Notes: generated by a model not told the origin, from the letters alone. A stretch of DNA of 64,000 nt from Massiliimalia timonensis (GCF_900186585.1 NZ_FYDD01000002.1:329684-393683); one strand, 5' to 3'; counted from the first letter of the stretch, positions 32,096 to 40,716 are shown. Program-made: numbers and translations.

Positions 32096-32947
32096 ATGCG
32101 CTGTTATTTTTGCGGATGGTATTTCAAATGCCAGTCTGACCAACAGACCTTAGCAGTGATCCCCGCCTTACACAGATCAAAGGAGAAAAGTTCCTGTTCT
32201 GTTCAGATTATTACGGACAAAGGCGCATGGAACGCAAGCTTTCCCTATGATTATTTTCACAAGTCCAAAAAGGATTTTCATATTTTAGCCGGCGGAAATT
32301 ACTTTGGGACAGAGGGGATCAGCCTTTGTTTGCAAACAGAGGCTTGTTCCGCAGTGGGCTCTGTCCGGTTCGGCGCATTTTCCCCGATCCGGTATGATAT
32401 TATGGGACCGTTCCGGTATGTTCCTCTTATGGAATGCCGGCACAGTGTGCTGAGTATGAGACATACCGTGACCGGGAATATCAGGGTCAATGGAACAGAC
32501 TATCATTTTCAGGATGATACCGGCTATATCGAGGGAGACCGTGGGTATTCCTTCCCAAAAGAATATGCGTGGACGCAGTGCAGCTTTGCGGAAGGCTCAC
32601 TGATGCTAAGCGCGGCAGATATTCCGTTGGGCCGGTTTCACTTTACCGGGGTGATTAGCGTGATTTGCTGGCGCGGAAAGGAGTATCGTCTTGCAACCTA
32701 TCTTGGAGCGAAGATTGAAAAGATTGGACAGGGCGAAATCGTGATCCGTCAAGGAAGCTTGGTGTTGTCGGCGAAGCTGATGGAAAAGCACGCGTGTCCA
32801 TTGCTTGCTCCTGTCAGCGGAACAATGAGCCGTACGATTCATGAAAGCGCTTCCTGCCGGGCGGCTTATTGCCTGAAACAAGATGGTCAAACGCTTTTTT
32901 CCTTCGAAACCACCAAGGCTTCTTTTGAATATGAGTATCCATATTGA
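32096..32947 (+). CDS. Tocopherol-cyclase-like family protein
   Basis: The 283-residue protein shows features of the bacterial tocopherol-cyclase-like family: an early FCGWYFKCQ block, SFPYDYFHKSKKDFHILAGGNYF, YIEGDRGYSFPKEYAWTQC, then a lipocalin-like beta-rich half. In plants this fold cyclises tocopherol precursors, but Firmicutes do not make tocopherol, so here it probably binds another amphipathic molecule. No signal peptide. AAAAGGAT precedes ATG 32096. A strong terminator follows. Confidence 0.75.
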   Translation: MRCYFCGWYFKCQSDQQTLAVIPALHRSKEKSSCSVQIITDKGAWNASFPYDYFHKSKKDFHILAGGNYFGTEGISLCLQTEACSAVGSVRFGAFSPIRYDIMGPFRYVPLMECRHSVLSMRHTVTGNIRVNGTDYHFQDDTGYIEGDRGYSFPKEYAWTQCSFAEGSLMLSAADIPLGRFHFTGVISVICWRGKEYRLATYLGAKIEKIGQGEIVIRQGSLVLSAKLMEKHACPLLAPVSGTMSRTIHESASCRAAYCLKQDGQTLFSFETTKASFEYEYPY

Positions 32948-32954
32948 TACAAAG

Positions 32955-32996
32955 AAGAAGTACCCGGTGCAGAAAATGCACCGGGTACTTCTTTAT
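32955..32996. terminator. Terminator after the tocopherol-cyclase-like gene
   Basis: GAAGTACCCGGTGCA and TGCACCGGGTACTTC form a perfect 15-bp stem around GAAAA, flanked by A- and T-rich ends; it may also serve the convergent vWA gene. Confidence 0.85.
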
Positions 32997-33042
32997 GATC
33001 CATAGCTGTGAATACATCAATGAGTTCATTTGTTTTTTGAAA

Positions 33043-34428
33043 TTACAGGATGGTGACGATAGAATCACAGCACTGGTAATCCGTATCAATATTATGGGCG
33101 ATCAGACGTACCTTGAAGCTCCTTGTACTGCACATTGCGGTCGGAATTCCTCCAGATACATCTAAATCTTCAGGGAGTACGAATTTGACACATTTGACTA
33201 AAACATCCCGGCAGCTTGGGTAATCATGCGCGGGGATAGTAAGTGTTTTCATCCCACGCGAATATTCGAGTCCATTGGGATCGACCTCGGTAAGAACGAT
33301 CGCTAGGGCTACGCGCTTTCCGGGACAGACATTTTTTACTGTGACATCCATTTGCAGGATTCGCCCCAAAGATTGCAGATAAGCATCCCCCGCATCTATG
33401 ATAATGGAATCCTGACAGCTTTCTGTGGCTAGGTCTACGGGGATCGGACAAGGCTCTGGATGGACGACGATCCCACAGTCCACCAATACAGAAGGCGCAG
33501 GGAACACAACGACATTTCCTTCGTTATCCGAATAAGAAATGGATTGGTTTACCAGTTTTTCCCCGGAGTCCTGTGCCGTATGACGAATTAAGAATTCCAA
33601 GGAAGCCCCTTCATTTGCGGTGACGCCAAGCTCTGGGATTTTCCATTGAATGGTATGCGAATCGGTCATCATAGCCGTGCCCTTTGTAGGCGGGGTTAGG
33701 CTTGTAATAGTAAAATCGGAATTTACGATCTCATCGATCACAATATCGGTAGCGCCTGTTTTAGAGATGTTGGCAGCCAGATCCTTGAACAATTGCTCTA
33801 AGTCCTCGTCATTGGGTGTGACTGCCACATGCGAGGCATCCGGGTCGGTCGCCCAATCATTGAGGACATTTACGTCGATCCCATCAAGCCCAATTAAGCC
33901 GATGCAGTAAATGATCACCCCCGAAGCTCTTGCCGCTGCGGCGATAGGAGCAGGCGGCACGCCGGAAGTTGTTTTTCCATCGGTAAACATAACGATTACC
34001 TTGGCGTTTGCAGAAAGCGGGTCGAATAATTGTGTCGCCTGCTGAAAAGCGTCTGCATGGTTTGTGGAGCCACCTGCGGTTAAACTGTCGACAGCAGCCT
34101 TTAGTGTGTCAACAGAAGTGATCAACTGTGTGTTAGCGACAGCAGTATCTGAAAAGCTTACGATACCGATCCGGCTGCCAGATCCAATATTACCATCCTG
34201 GGCGCTGTCTGTAGCCTCATCAATGATATCAATAAAGGTCTTGGCTCCAGCCTTCATATTGGCAAGCGGGCTGCCTGCCATACTTCCGGAACGGTCTAGT
34301 ACCAGAACGATGTCTGTTGGGTTGGTTGAAATGTCCGGAGAAGCAGAAAGTGCGAGGGTCACTCTAAGCGTTCCGTCGCAGTCAATGCGGTCTACGTTGA
34401 TCTGTTTATTCGAGTTTGTAATACCCAT
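33043..34428 (-). CDS. von Willebrand factor A domain protein of unknown role
   Basis: The 461-residue protein has a vWA domain at about residues 40-215 with an intact metal site: D45-R-S-G-S in VLVLDRSGSMAGS, Thr in GGSTNHADAF, and Asp in MFTDGKTT. A beta-rich middle (DIVIDEIVNSDFTITSL...) resembles DUF11-like repeats. The C-terminal 120 residues contain eight Cys (CPIPVDLATESC, CPGKRV, SCRDVLVKCVKF, CSTRS, CC). There is no signal peptide or membrane segment, which is odd for an adhesin-like vWA protein and suggests an intracellular, spore-associated or unconventionally exported role. AGGAGG precedes ATG 34428. No partner gene is adjacent. Confidence 0.8.
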   Translation of the reverse strand: MGITNSNKQINVDRIDCDGTLRVTLALSASPDISTNPTDIVLVLDRSGSMAGSPLANMKAGAKTFIDIIDEATDSAQDGNIGSGSRIGIVSFSDTAVANTQLITSVDTLKAAVDSLTAGGSTNHADAFQQATQLFDPLSANAKVIVMFTDGKTTSGVPPAPIAAAARASGVIIYCIGLIGLDGIDVNVLNDWATDPDASHVAVTPNDEDLEQLFKDLAANISKTGATDIVIDEIVNSDFTITSLTPPTKGTAMMTDSHTIQWKIPELGVTANEGASLEFLIRHTAQDSGEKLVNQSISYSDNEGNVVVFPAPSVLVDCGIVVHPEPCPIPVDLATESCQDSIIIDAGDAYLQSLGRILQMDVTVKNVCPGKRVALAIVLTEVDPNGLEYSRGMKTLTIPAHDYPSCRDVLVKCVKFVLPEDLDVSGGIPTAMCSTRSFKVRLIAHNIDTDYQCCDSIVTIL

Positions 34429-34596
34429 TCGGTTTCCTCCTAATAGTGAGAGGGGAGCTTCCCTTTATCCTATGCCAAAAAGTGAAGTCCGGAACTTGTT
34501 CCGAAAAATTCTTGTTTGACCAGTTTGTAAAGGAAAAATAGGATAACGGGAAAAGATAGCCGCAATCTATAAAAAGGGTCGTGTAGACGAACTGTT
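34429..34596. other. Upstream region of the vWA gene
   Basis: No gene is visible. It holds the ribosome site of the vWA gene but no strong promoter; together with the hairpin at 34597 it fills the gap up to the small membrane protein gene. Confidence 0.4.
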
Positions 34597-34647
34597 ATCC
34601 ATTTAGCCGCTATGGAAAAAATATTTTTCCATAGCGGCTAAATGGAT
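34597..34647. repeat. Long perfect inverted repeat (24-bp arms)
   Basis: Arms ATCCATTTAGCCGCTATGGA plus AAAA (34597-34620) and its exact complement (34624-34647) are separated by only ATA. No T-run follows on either strand and no target duplication is seen. Confidence 0.8.
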
Positions 34648-34708
34648 GGGAATATGGATTTCAGAGTTTGTTTGGCTTGCAGTGTAAACACTTTTACCCT
34701 TTGGACCG

Positions 34709-34746
34709 TTATATATAAAACTTCCCTTCGTCAAAATGACGAAGAG
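34709..34746 (-). terminator. Terminator of the 63-aa membrane protein gene
   Basis: CTTCGTCA-TTT-TGACGAAG followed on the minus strand by GGGAAGTTTTATATAT. Confidence 0.6.
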
Positions 34747-34791
34747 AGGCGTATTCACTGATAACAACCGTCCAATAAACTGGAAGTTGTA

Positions 34792-34983
34792 TTATTTTCG
34801 TTTTCCAAAATACTCTGTCAGATTACTTATTCCAGAAATTATCCAAGATAGTGCAACGATAATTAAAACTACTTTCCAGCTTTTAGAAATATCTAAAACA
34901 AAAATAAAAGTATACAAAGCAAACACGCTGAATAATAGGCAAATGATAGTTGTAATCGCTTTGATTTTTGTTCGTTTATCCAT
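34792..34983 (-). CDS. Small two-helix membrane protein (63 aa)
   Basis: The 63-residue protein has a positively charged head (MDKRTKIK), two hydrophobic helices (about residues 9-30 and 36-54) joined by DISKSWK, and a charged tail (EYFGKRK). It resembles small clostridial membrane peptides without known function. A purine-rich GGGGGG lies about 8 bp before ATG 34983. A plausible promoter (35006-35034) and terminator (34709-34746) frame it, which supports a real monocistronic gene. Confidence 0.6.
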   Translation of the reverse strand: MDKRTKIKAITTIICLLFSVFALYTFIFVLDISKSWKVVLIIVALSWIISGISNLTEYFGKRK

Positions 34984-35005
34984 TTTCTAGCCCCCCATTT
35001 TATTT

Positions 35006-35034
35006 ATCTTATCATCTTTTTATGTCTTGATCAA
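35006..35034 (-). promoter_or_regulatory. Promoter of the 63-aa membrane protein gene
   Basis: Minus strand TTGATC (35034-35029), 17 bp, TAAGAT (35011-35006), about 25 bp before the ATG. Confidence 0.5.
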
Positions 35035-35103
35035 TGTGTAGTGAAATCGCTGGAGTTGGAACCCACCAGTCCAAATGTAAAAAGGGGGCTCTTTTTTAGA
35101 TGG

Positions 35104-35132
35104 TAGACATAAAGGATCGAGAATGGTATAAT
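35104..35132 (+). promoter_or_regulatory. Promoter of the amidohydrolase-GH172 operon
   Basis: TAGACA (35104-35109), 17 bp, perfect TATAAT (35127-35132) preceded by TGG (extended -10). A leader of about 75 bases precedes the ATG. Confidence 0.7.
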
Positions 35133-35213
35133 AAACTGATCAACAAGGCTAGATACCAATGAAGGAAGAACAAAAGGATAACTTTGGAATGCTGCAAAGG
35201 AGGAACTGGCTTT

Positions 35214-36248
35214 ATGATCCCGTTAAATGAATTTCGGCCGGTTTGCCGATTAGAGATTCCCCAACAGGAACGCCTCATCCCGAAATTTCCGGTGATCGAC
35301 GCCCATAATCATTTGACCCGAACCAAGGATTCGGCCAAGTTGGTAGAGGATATGGAGAGATTTCATATCAAGCATATCATTGATCTAGATGGCTTTTGGG
35401 ATGAACGCATGGACTTTCAAATCAGGAACTATGTAGAAAGATATCCGGGAAAATTTTCAATTTTTGGAAGAGTGGATGTTTCTAACATTGACGCTCCTGA
35501 TTTTGAACGGCAAGCTCGAAACAGGGTGATCGAATGCGTAGAACGCGGCGCTGCCGGCCTGAAATTTTCCAAATCATTGGGGGTAAAGCTCACAGACAGA
35601 AACGGCTCCTATTTAACACCGGATGATCCCAGGCTTCAGGTGATTTGGGCCACTGCGGCAGAATATCGCCTGCCGGTGACCATCCATATTGCGGACCCGC
35701 CCTCGTTCTTCGACTGCGTCATTGACCATACTCATGAGCGGTATGAGGAATTGGCGGCTCACCCGCATTGGTCTTATGGCAAACGGCCTTGTCCCCGCTT
35801 TCTGGAACTAATGGAGGCACAGGAAAACCTGCTTCAGCAGAATCCGGATACGACCTTTATTGTGGCGCATGTCGGCTCTTATGCTGAAAATCTGAAAGAG
35901 GTGTCCCGCATGCTGGACGCTTATCCCAATATGAATGTAGATACCGCTGAACGGATCTCTGAGCTGGGGCGCCAACCCTACACAGCCAGAGACTTTATTT
36001 TGAAATATCAGGACCGGATCGTTTACGGGACAGATCTACTTCCCAAGCCAGCCAATATCAGTGGAAATTATCGTTTCTTTGAAACTAAGGATGAATTCTT
36101 CCCTTATAATTCCTTTGACGAGCATAACCAGGGTCGTTGGAATATTTATGGGGTTTATCTGCCCGACGGGGTGCTGAAGAAGATTTATTATAAAAATGCT
36201 CTTCGGCTGATCCCCAGACTTCAAGGACTGGTTCACTATGATGACTAA
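35214..36248 (+). CDS. Metal-dependent amidohydrolase-2 family TIM-barrel hydrolase
   Basis: The 344-residue enzyme has the amidohydrolase-2 metal set in order: HxH in VIDAHNHL (about residue 30), Lys in AGLKFSKSLG, His in VTIHIADP, His in IVAHVGS and Asp in VYGTDLLP. Relatives hydrolyse lactones (such as sugar lactones), decarboxylate or cleave C-N bonds. In this carbohydrate island a sugar lactonase role is attractive but inferred. AAAGGAGG lies 10 bp before ATG 35214; the GH172 gene follows after 52 bp. Confidence 0.87.
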   Translation: MIPLNEFRPVCRLEIPQQERLIPKFPVIDAHNHLTRTKDSAKLVEDMERFHIKHIIDLDGFWDERMDFQIRNYVERYPGKFSIFGRVDVSNIDAPDFERQARNRVIECVERGAAGLKFSKSLGVKLTDRNGSYLTPDDPRLQVIWATAAEYRLPVTIHIADPPSFFDCVIDHTHERYEELAAHPHWSYGKRPCPRFLELMEAQENLLQQNPDTTFIVAHVGSYAENLKEVSRMLDAYPNMNVDTAERISELGRQPYTARDFILKYQDRIVYGTDLLPKPANISGNYRFFETKDEFFPYNSFDEHNQGRWNIYGVYLPDGVLKKIYYKNALRLIPRLQGLVHYDD

Positions 36249-36300
36249 GACATAGGCCCAACATGATAGAATTCCACACAGCAGTAAAAGGAGAAATCAT

Positions 36301-37317
36301 ATGGATTTACAAAGCATTTGCACCATTACTTCGGGATCTTCCAGGCAGTTTACCACATTTGAGCCGGATACCGGGAACAAGACAGTTTTAATCCCTCCGG
36401 GGAAACGAATCACCATAGCGCAATGTCGGGACACTGGGATCGTCACCCGGCTTTGGATGACAATGCCCGGATGGTTTTGGCGTCATTGGGATACAGATGC
36501 TCCGGTAGATCCCACTGTACTTCGGCTCACGATCATGAGGATTTATTTTGACGGCTGTGAATATCCATCTGTAGAAGCGCCGATCGGTGATTTTTTTGGG
36601 GTGGGACACTGTGAATACCGCCATTTTACATCGCGTTATTTAGGAATGAGCAGCGGGGGGTTTTACAGTTATTTTCCGATGCCGTTTGAACATGGCTTTC
36701 GGTTAGAACTGGAAAACCTGCATGCAACAGAAACGGCAGAAGTTTTCTTCAATCTTAACTGGACCCAATTAGACAAGCTTCCGGAGGATATAGGGAGATT
36801 TCACTGCGCGTTTTGTCACGGCGAACATCTGGGGGGAGATCCTTTGGAAATCGCAGATATTAACGGAAAGGGGCACTTTGCCGGATGTGCTGTTTCTATT
36901 CAGGGAAAGGACCTCAACGAGCTTTCTTTTTTAGAGGCGCCGGAATACATTTATCTTGATCACGAAACAGAACCAACGATTGTTGGAACCGGACTGGAGG
37001 ACTATTTTAACGGAGGCTGGTATTTCCGCAATGGAGAATTTTGCGCACAGACCCACGGCGTTCCGTTAAAAGATCCATTGAGATCTATGGTGTCGATGTA
37101 TCGTTTTCATGATGAAGACCGCATTCTTTTTCGTTCCGGTTTTCGTATGGCTTTTATCAATCCATGGAAAAAAGAGCGTCTAAAGCCATACTGCTATTCT
37201 TCTACAGCTTATTATTATCTTGATAAAGCCCAAAAGGCTTGTTATTCTATAGGGGAGACTTCTGAATTGACAAGGCTGTACCGGGTTCGTGACGTAGATT
37301 TTCAAGCGATTCCATAA
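36301..37317 (+). CDS. GH172 (DUF2961) glycoside hydrolase
   Basis: The 338-residue protein is a full-length DUF2961/GH172 beta-jelly-roll enzyme. Signatures are TRLWMTMPG, LRLTIMRIYFDGCEYPSVEAPIGDFFGVGH, then VGTGLEDYFNGGWYF, whose Glu is the family's catalytic acid, and GFRMAFINPW. Characterised GH172 members are alpha-D-fructofuranosidases/difructose-anhydride enzymes and D-arabinofuranosidases. No signal peptide, so it acts on imported saccharides. AAAGGAG precedes ATG 36301. It shares an operon with the amidohydrolase and ends before a hairpin at 37351. Confidence 0.88.
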   Translation: MDLQSICTITSGSSRQFTTFEPDTGNKTVLIPPGKRITIAQCRDTGIVTRLWMTMPGWFWRHWDTDAPVDPTVLRLTIMRIYFDGCEYPSVEAPIGDFFGVGHCEYRHFTSRYLGMSSGGFYSYFPMPFEHGFRLELENLHATETAEVFFNLNWTQLDKLPEDIGRFHCAFCHGEHLGGDPLEIADINGKGHFAGCAVSIQGKDLNELSFLEAPEYIYLDHETEPTIVGTGLEDYFNGGWYFRNGEFCAQTHGVPLKDPLRSMVSMYRFHDEDRILFRSGFRMAFINPWKKERLKPYCYSSTAYYYLDKAQKACYSIGETSELTRLYRVRDVDFQAIP

Positions 37318-37670
37318 ACAAGGAAGACATAGCAAGGCGGCAAAACAAATTTTCCCTTCATCTGATCCAATTCATTGGATCGGATAAAGGGAATCGTAAA
37401 ATTACTCTCTATGGCTCAGTCCGTTCAAAAGAACTTGATCGTGGTTCTAAACTAAGGATTTTTCATAAAAGTTGAATCCTGCAACTCATTATAAAAAATA
37501 GATTTTGGCTTATCTTCTTTCGTAATTGCAGCCAGGAAACTTACAGGTGAAGCTTATTCCGTGTTTTTAGGGGGATGCTTCGCCTTTTTGCTGATATGAT
37601 TTTAGCACTAGCTTTTATTTGGAGCTTGCGGTATTTTCTGCTTTCAATTTTCACCTTTTAAGAATCTTGA
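37318..37670. other. Intergenic region before the LacI gene
   Basis: No gene is visible. A hairpin at 37351-37393 (CCCTT...GATCCAA / TTGGATC...AAGGG with two mismatches) probably ends the GH172 transcript, although the T-run is poor. Confidence 0.5.
37351..37393 (+). terminator. Probable terminator after the GH172 gene
   Basis: A stem of about 17 bp with two mismatches around TTCA (CCCTTCATCTGATCCAA against TTGGATCGGATAAAGGG). Confidence 0.5.
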
Positions 37671-37699
37671 TTGACAACTTTGACGAAAGTGGATATCAT
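37671..37699 (+). promoter_or_regulatory. Promoter of the LacI-family regulator gene
   Basis: Perfect TTGACA (37671-37676), 17 bp, TATCAT (37694-37699), 23 bp before ATG 37722. Confidence 0.8.
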
Positions 37700-37721
37700 A
37701 AAATGAAGGAAGGGTGATGAG

Positions 37722-38741
37722 ATGGAACTGGATAAAAAGAAGAAACGGGTCACATTGCGGGATATTGCGGCAGAAACAGGTTTTTCAGTCAATACTGTTT
37801 CCCATGCCTTGAAAGACCAGCCAGACATCTCTGATAAAACGAAACGTCTGATTCAAAAAACAGCACAGAAGATGGGATATATCCGCAATTCTTCTGCTGT
37901 ATTTTTGCGCTCCGGTATCAGTAAATCTATCGCCATTGTATTAGGAGACCTTTCAAATCCCCTGTTTGCCATTATGGTAAAGGGACTGGAGGTACGGCTA
38001 AAGGAAAAGGGTTATGTCTCCTTTGTCATCAATACCGAGGAAAATAAGGAAACAGAACGCAGAGCATTGGAAATGGCACTGGAGAAAAATGTGGATGGTA
38101 TTATCCTCTGCCCATCTCCAAAAGGGCGGGAAAATGTTGCATTTTTACAGCAATGTGGGGTTCCGTTTGTATTGCATGGGCGATATTTTCGGGATATGGA
38201 TACCAGCGCTGTGCTGTATGATGATCAACGATGCGGTTATTTAGCGACCCGCCATCTCTTGCAGGAGGGGCATCGGAAAATCTTGTTTATCAATGCGCCG
38301 CTTTCTGTTTCTAGTGCGCAGGAACGGTTAAACGGGCACCTTGAAGCTCTTTCAGAAGCCGGGATCCAGCAAGTGCAGACAGCTACTGTTACCTTAGCGC
38401 CAGATCAAAGGCTAGGACAGCTTCGAAAAGCTCTATTTGAAGAATACGATTATACTGCTGTGGTAGCGTTCAGCGATATGATCGCTTTAGAGGTCATATC
38501 CTTGCTGCAGGAAAAACATATTTCTGTTCCGGAAGATGTTTCAGTGGTTGGCTTCGACAATATCCAATCCAATTATCTGCTGCCGACCCAACTGACAACA
38601 GTCAGCAGCTCAAAATCGTTGATGGTAAAAAAATCAGTTGATCTGTTGATCGATCAGATCAAACACCGGCAGCAAGAACCGATTCGCTTGGTGCTTCCAG
38701 CAGAAATCAAGATCAGAGAAACCACCAAAACTAGAGAATGA
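37722..38741 (+). CDS. LacI-family transcriptional regulator
   Basis: The 339-residue repressor has a LacI HTH at residues 9-30 (VTLRDIAAETGFSVNTVSHALK), a hinge segment (NSSAVFLRSG) and a periplasmic-binding-protein-like sensor domain: IAIVLGDLSNPLFAIMVKGLE, VDGIILCPS, GHRKILFINAP, VSVVGFDN. The ligand is probably a sugar or phosphorylated sugar. It has its own strong promoter and ends about 35 bp before the promoter of the PfkB operon, where a 28-bp palindrome with an AACGTT centre is the obvious target. It most likely represses that operon until its sugar appears. Confidence 0.94.
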   Translation: MELDKKKKRVTLRDIAAETGFSVNTVSHALKDQPDISDKTKRLIQKTAQKMGYIRNSSAVFLRSGISKSIAIVLGDLSNPLFAIMVKGLEVRLKEKGYVSFVINTEENKETERRALEMALEKNVDGIILCPSPKGRENVAFLQQCGVPFVLHGRYFRDMDTSAVLYDDQRCGYLATRHLLQEGHRKILFINAPLSVSSAQERLNGHLEALSEAGIQQVQTATVTLAPDQRLGQLRKALFEEYDYTAVVAFSDMIALEVISLLQEKHISVPEDVSVVGFDNIQSNYLLPTQLTTVSSSKSLMVKKSVDLLIDQIKHRQQEPIRLVLPAEIKIRETTKTRE

Positions 38742-38776
38742 TCTTTAGAACATAGTGACAAAAAATAGGTCAGCTC

Positions 38777-38805
38777 TTGACAGCTGGCTTATTTTTTCGT
38801 ACAAT
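38777..38805 (+). promoter_or_regulatory. Promoter of the PfkB-aldolase-GH2-glycyl-radical operon
   Basis: Perfect TTGACA (38777-38782), 17 bp, TACAAT (38800-38805). The -10 hexamer overlaps the left end of the operator palindrome. Confidence 0.85.
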
Positions 38806-38828
38806 AACATTAACGTTAATGTTATTGT
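38801..38828. promoter_or_regulatory. 28-bp perfect palindromic operator (LacI-type)
   Basis: The half ACAATAACATTAAC is followed by its exact complement, centred on the CG step typical of LacI-family sites. It covers the -10 box and start of transcription, 17 bp before the PfkB ATG. Confidence 0.9.
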
Positions 38829-38844
38829 TAAGAAGGTGATTGTT

Positions 38845-39849
38845 ATGAAAAATGGAATTGCGGTCTGCGGTAATATTTTTATTGACCATGTCAAAATGGT
38901 TGATACCTTTCCAGAAGAAGGGATGCTGGCTAATATCCGTGGACAGGATTGTTGTGTCGGTGGATGTGTCAGCAATACGATCATCAATTTGTCCCGATTG
39001 GAAACAGAAGCCCCGCTTTATGCGGTAGGATGCGTAGGAAAGGATCAGGACGGAAGCTATCTGATCAGTGTGCTGCGCAAATATGGAGTGAATACAGACT
39101 ATATTTTTGTCAGAGAAGATCAAGCAACCGGGTTTACGGATGCGATTGTTTCGCAGAAGAAACATACTCGTACCTTTTTTAACTTACAGGGGGCAAACGC
39201 TGACTTTGGCGTAAAGGATATACCGACTTTTTCCATTAACGTTAAAATAGCGCATTTGGGATATGCTCTGCTTTTAGATGCCATGGACCGGGAAGAACCG
39301 GAATATGGTACAGTAATGGCTCATGTTTTACATGATCTACAGGCAAGAGGTATCAAAACATCTATTGACGTTGTCAGTGAGGCCGGGGCACGTTTCCAGA
39401 AAGTGGTTATTCCATCATTGAAATATTGTTCCTATTTGATCGTCAATGAAATTGAAGCGGGAATGATAGCGGGGATCCCTGCCAGAGAACAAGATGGGAC
39501 GCTTCGGGAACAAGTGATTCCCAAAATTTGCAGGGAATTACTTTCTTATGGAGTAGGGGAGTGTGTCGTGATCCATTGTCCGGAGGCGGGGTATTATATG
39601 TCGCGAAGCGGCAGCTTTTATATGCAAAAATCGCTTTCGCTCCCAGAGGGATTTATTGTCAATAGTGTCGGCGCAGGAGACGCCTTTTGCGCAGGCGCGC
39701 TGTACGGTTTGTACCACGAACTATCCCCACAGGAAGTTTTAAAAATTGGGAACGGCGCGGCAGCTGCCTCCCTTTCAGGGGATAATTCCATCAACGGATT
39801 GACCGGGTTGGAGCAAATCGTTCAGCTGGAGCAAAAATATGGTCAATAA
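38845..39849 (+). CDS. PfkB-family sugar kinase
   Basis: The 334-residue kinase begins IAVCGNIFIDHVKMVDTFPEEG and GGCVSNTIINLSRL (sugar-binding PfkB signature 1). It carries the catalytic VNSVGAGDAFCAGALYGLYH near residue 275, with Asp as the general base. PfkB enzymes phosphorylate fructose, ribose, tagatose-phosphate and related sugars. As first gene of an operon with an aldolase and an isomerase, it most likely phosphorylates a ketose formed by the isomerase. ATG 38845 has AAGAAGG upstream. A second copy of the operator core lies inside the gene at 39236-39245. Confidence 0.92.
   Translation: MKNGIAVCGNIFIDHVKMVDTFPEEGMLANIRGQDCCVGGCVSNTIINLSRLETEAPLYAVGCVGKDQDGSYLISVLRKYGVNTDYIFVREDQATGFTDAIVSQKKHTRTFFNLQGANADFGVKDIPTFSINVKIAHLGYALLLDAMDREEPEYGTVMAHVLHDLQARGIKTSIDVVSEAGARFQKVVIPSLKYCSYLIVNEIEAGMIAGIPAREQDGTLREQVIPKICRELLSYGVGECVVIHCPEAGYYMSRSGSFYMQKSLSLPEGFIVNSVGAGDAFCAGALYGLYHELSPQEVLKIGNGAAAASLSGDNSINGLTGLEQIVQLEQKYGQ
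39236..39245. promoter_or_regulatory. Auxiliary operator half-core inside the PfkB gene
   Basis: TTAACGTTAA, identical to the centre of the 28-bp operator, lies 426 bp downstream centre to centre, reminiscent of lac O1-O2 spacing. It could support DNA looping; only 10 bp match, so chance is possible. Confidence 0.35.
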
Positions 39850-39863
39850 TGGGAGGAAAAAAG

Positions 39864-40694
39864 ATGCTGGTTAATTTGCAGGAAATTATGAAATTTGCAG
39901 AGGAAAAGGAAATTGCGATTGGAGCGTTTAACACGCCATGTTTTGAAAGCCTTTGCGCAGTGATCGAAATGGCCGAATATAAAAAAATACCGGTCATTAT
40001 CGAACACGCAGAGGTTCATTTCCCATGCGGCCCGCTTGATCAAATCGGTCCGGCAATGGTTGATTTTGCAAGGCGCGCAAAGGTGCCGGTTTGTGTTCAT
40101 TTAGATCACGGTACCTCTATGAGAGTATTAGAACAGGCAGTAGAACTGGGGTTTACTTCCGTCATGTTTGACGGTTCTGCACTTTCTTATGGGGAAAATA
40201 AAAAACAGACGAAAAAGGCAGTGGAGTATGTGCATCAGCATGGGGTTTCCTTGGAAGCAGAATTGGGTTGTATGGCAACGGCAGGAAGCAGGCAAGGAAA
40301 CTACACCGACCCTGCGCTTGCTGTTGACTTTGTTTCGGAAACAGGGATAGATGCTTTAGCAATAGCATTCGGGACTGCGCATGGGATTTATCCCCAGGCT
40401 CCTGTGCTGAATTTTGATATTATCAATCAGGTGAAAAAAGCCGCAGATCTTCCGTTGGTGATGCACGGCGGTTCTGGTGTTGATGATAAAGATTATGTCA
40501 AGGCGATCAAGCAGGGGATACGAAAGATCAATTACTATTCTTATATGGGGGCCGGTGCTTATCAAAAAGCCCTAGAATATGGGCGGGAACATCCAGAAAA
40601 CAGCCGCTTGTTTCAGGAGCTGTCTAAAGTTGCCGTTGACACTATGAAGGGATACCTAGATCATATTATGGATGTTTTTTATCGTTTGAAATGA
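39864..40694 (+). CDS. Class II fructose-bisphosphate-type aldolase
   Basis: The 276-residue protein has the class II aldolase zinc motifs HLDHG (about 80-84), EAELGCMA with Glu, AFGTAHGIY with a zinc His, and VMHGGSGV before the phosphate-binding GIRKINYYS. It splits a ketose (bis)phosphate into dihydroxyacetone phosphate and an aldehyde; fructose, tagatose and sulfofructose phosphates are all substrates of the family. GGGAGG lies ahead of ATG 39864 and an overlapping ATG at 39849 is less likely. It directly follows the kinase, so it probably acts on the kinase's product. Confidence 0.92.
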   Translation: MLVNLQEIMKFAEEKEIAIGAFNTPCFESLCAVIEMAEYKKIPVIIEHAEVHFPCGPLDQIGPAMVDFARRAKVPVCVHLDHGTSMRVLEQAVELGFTSVMFDGSALSYGENKKQTKKAVEYVHQHGVSLEAELGCMATAGSRQGNYTDPALAVDFVSETGIDALAIAFGTAHGIYPQAPVLNFDIINQVKKAADLPLVMHGGSGVDDKDYVKAIKQGIRKINYYSYMGAGAYQKALEYGREHPENSRLFQELSKVAVDTMKGYLDHIMDVFYRLK

Positions 40695-40716
40695 GATTTT
40701 AAAAGAAAGGAAAGCT

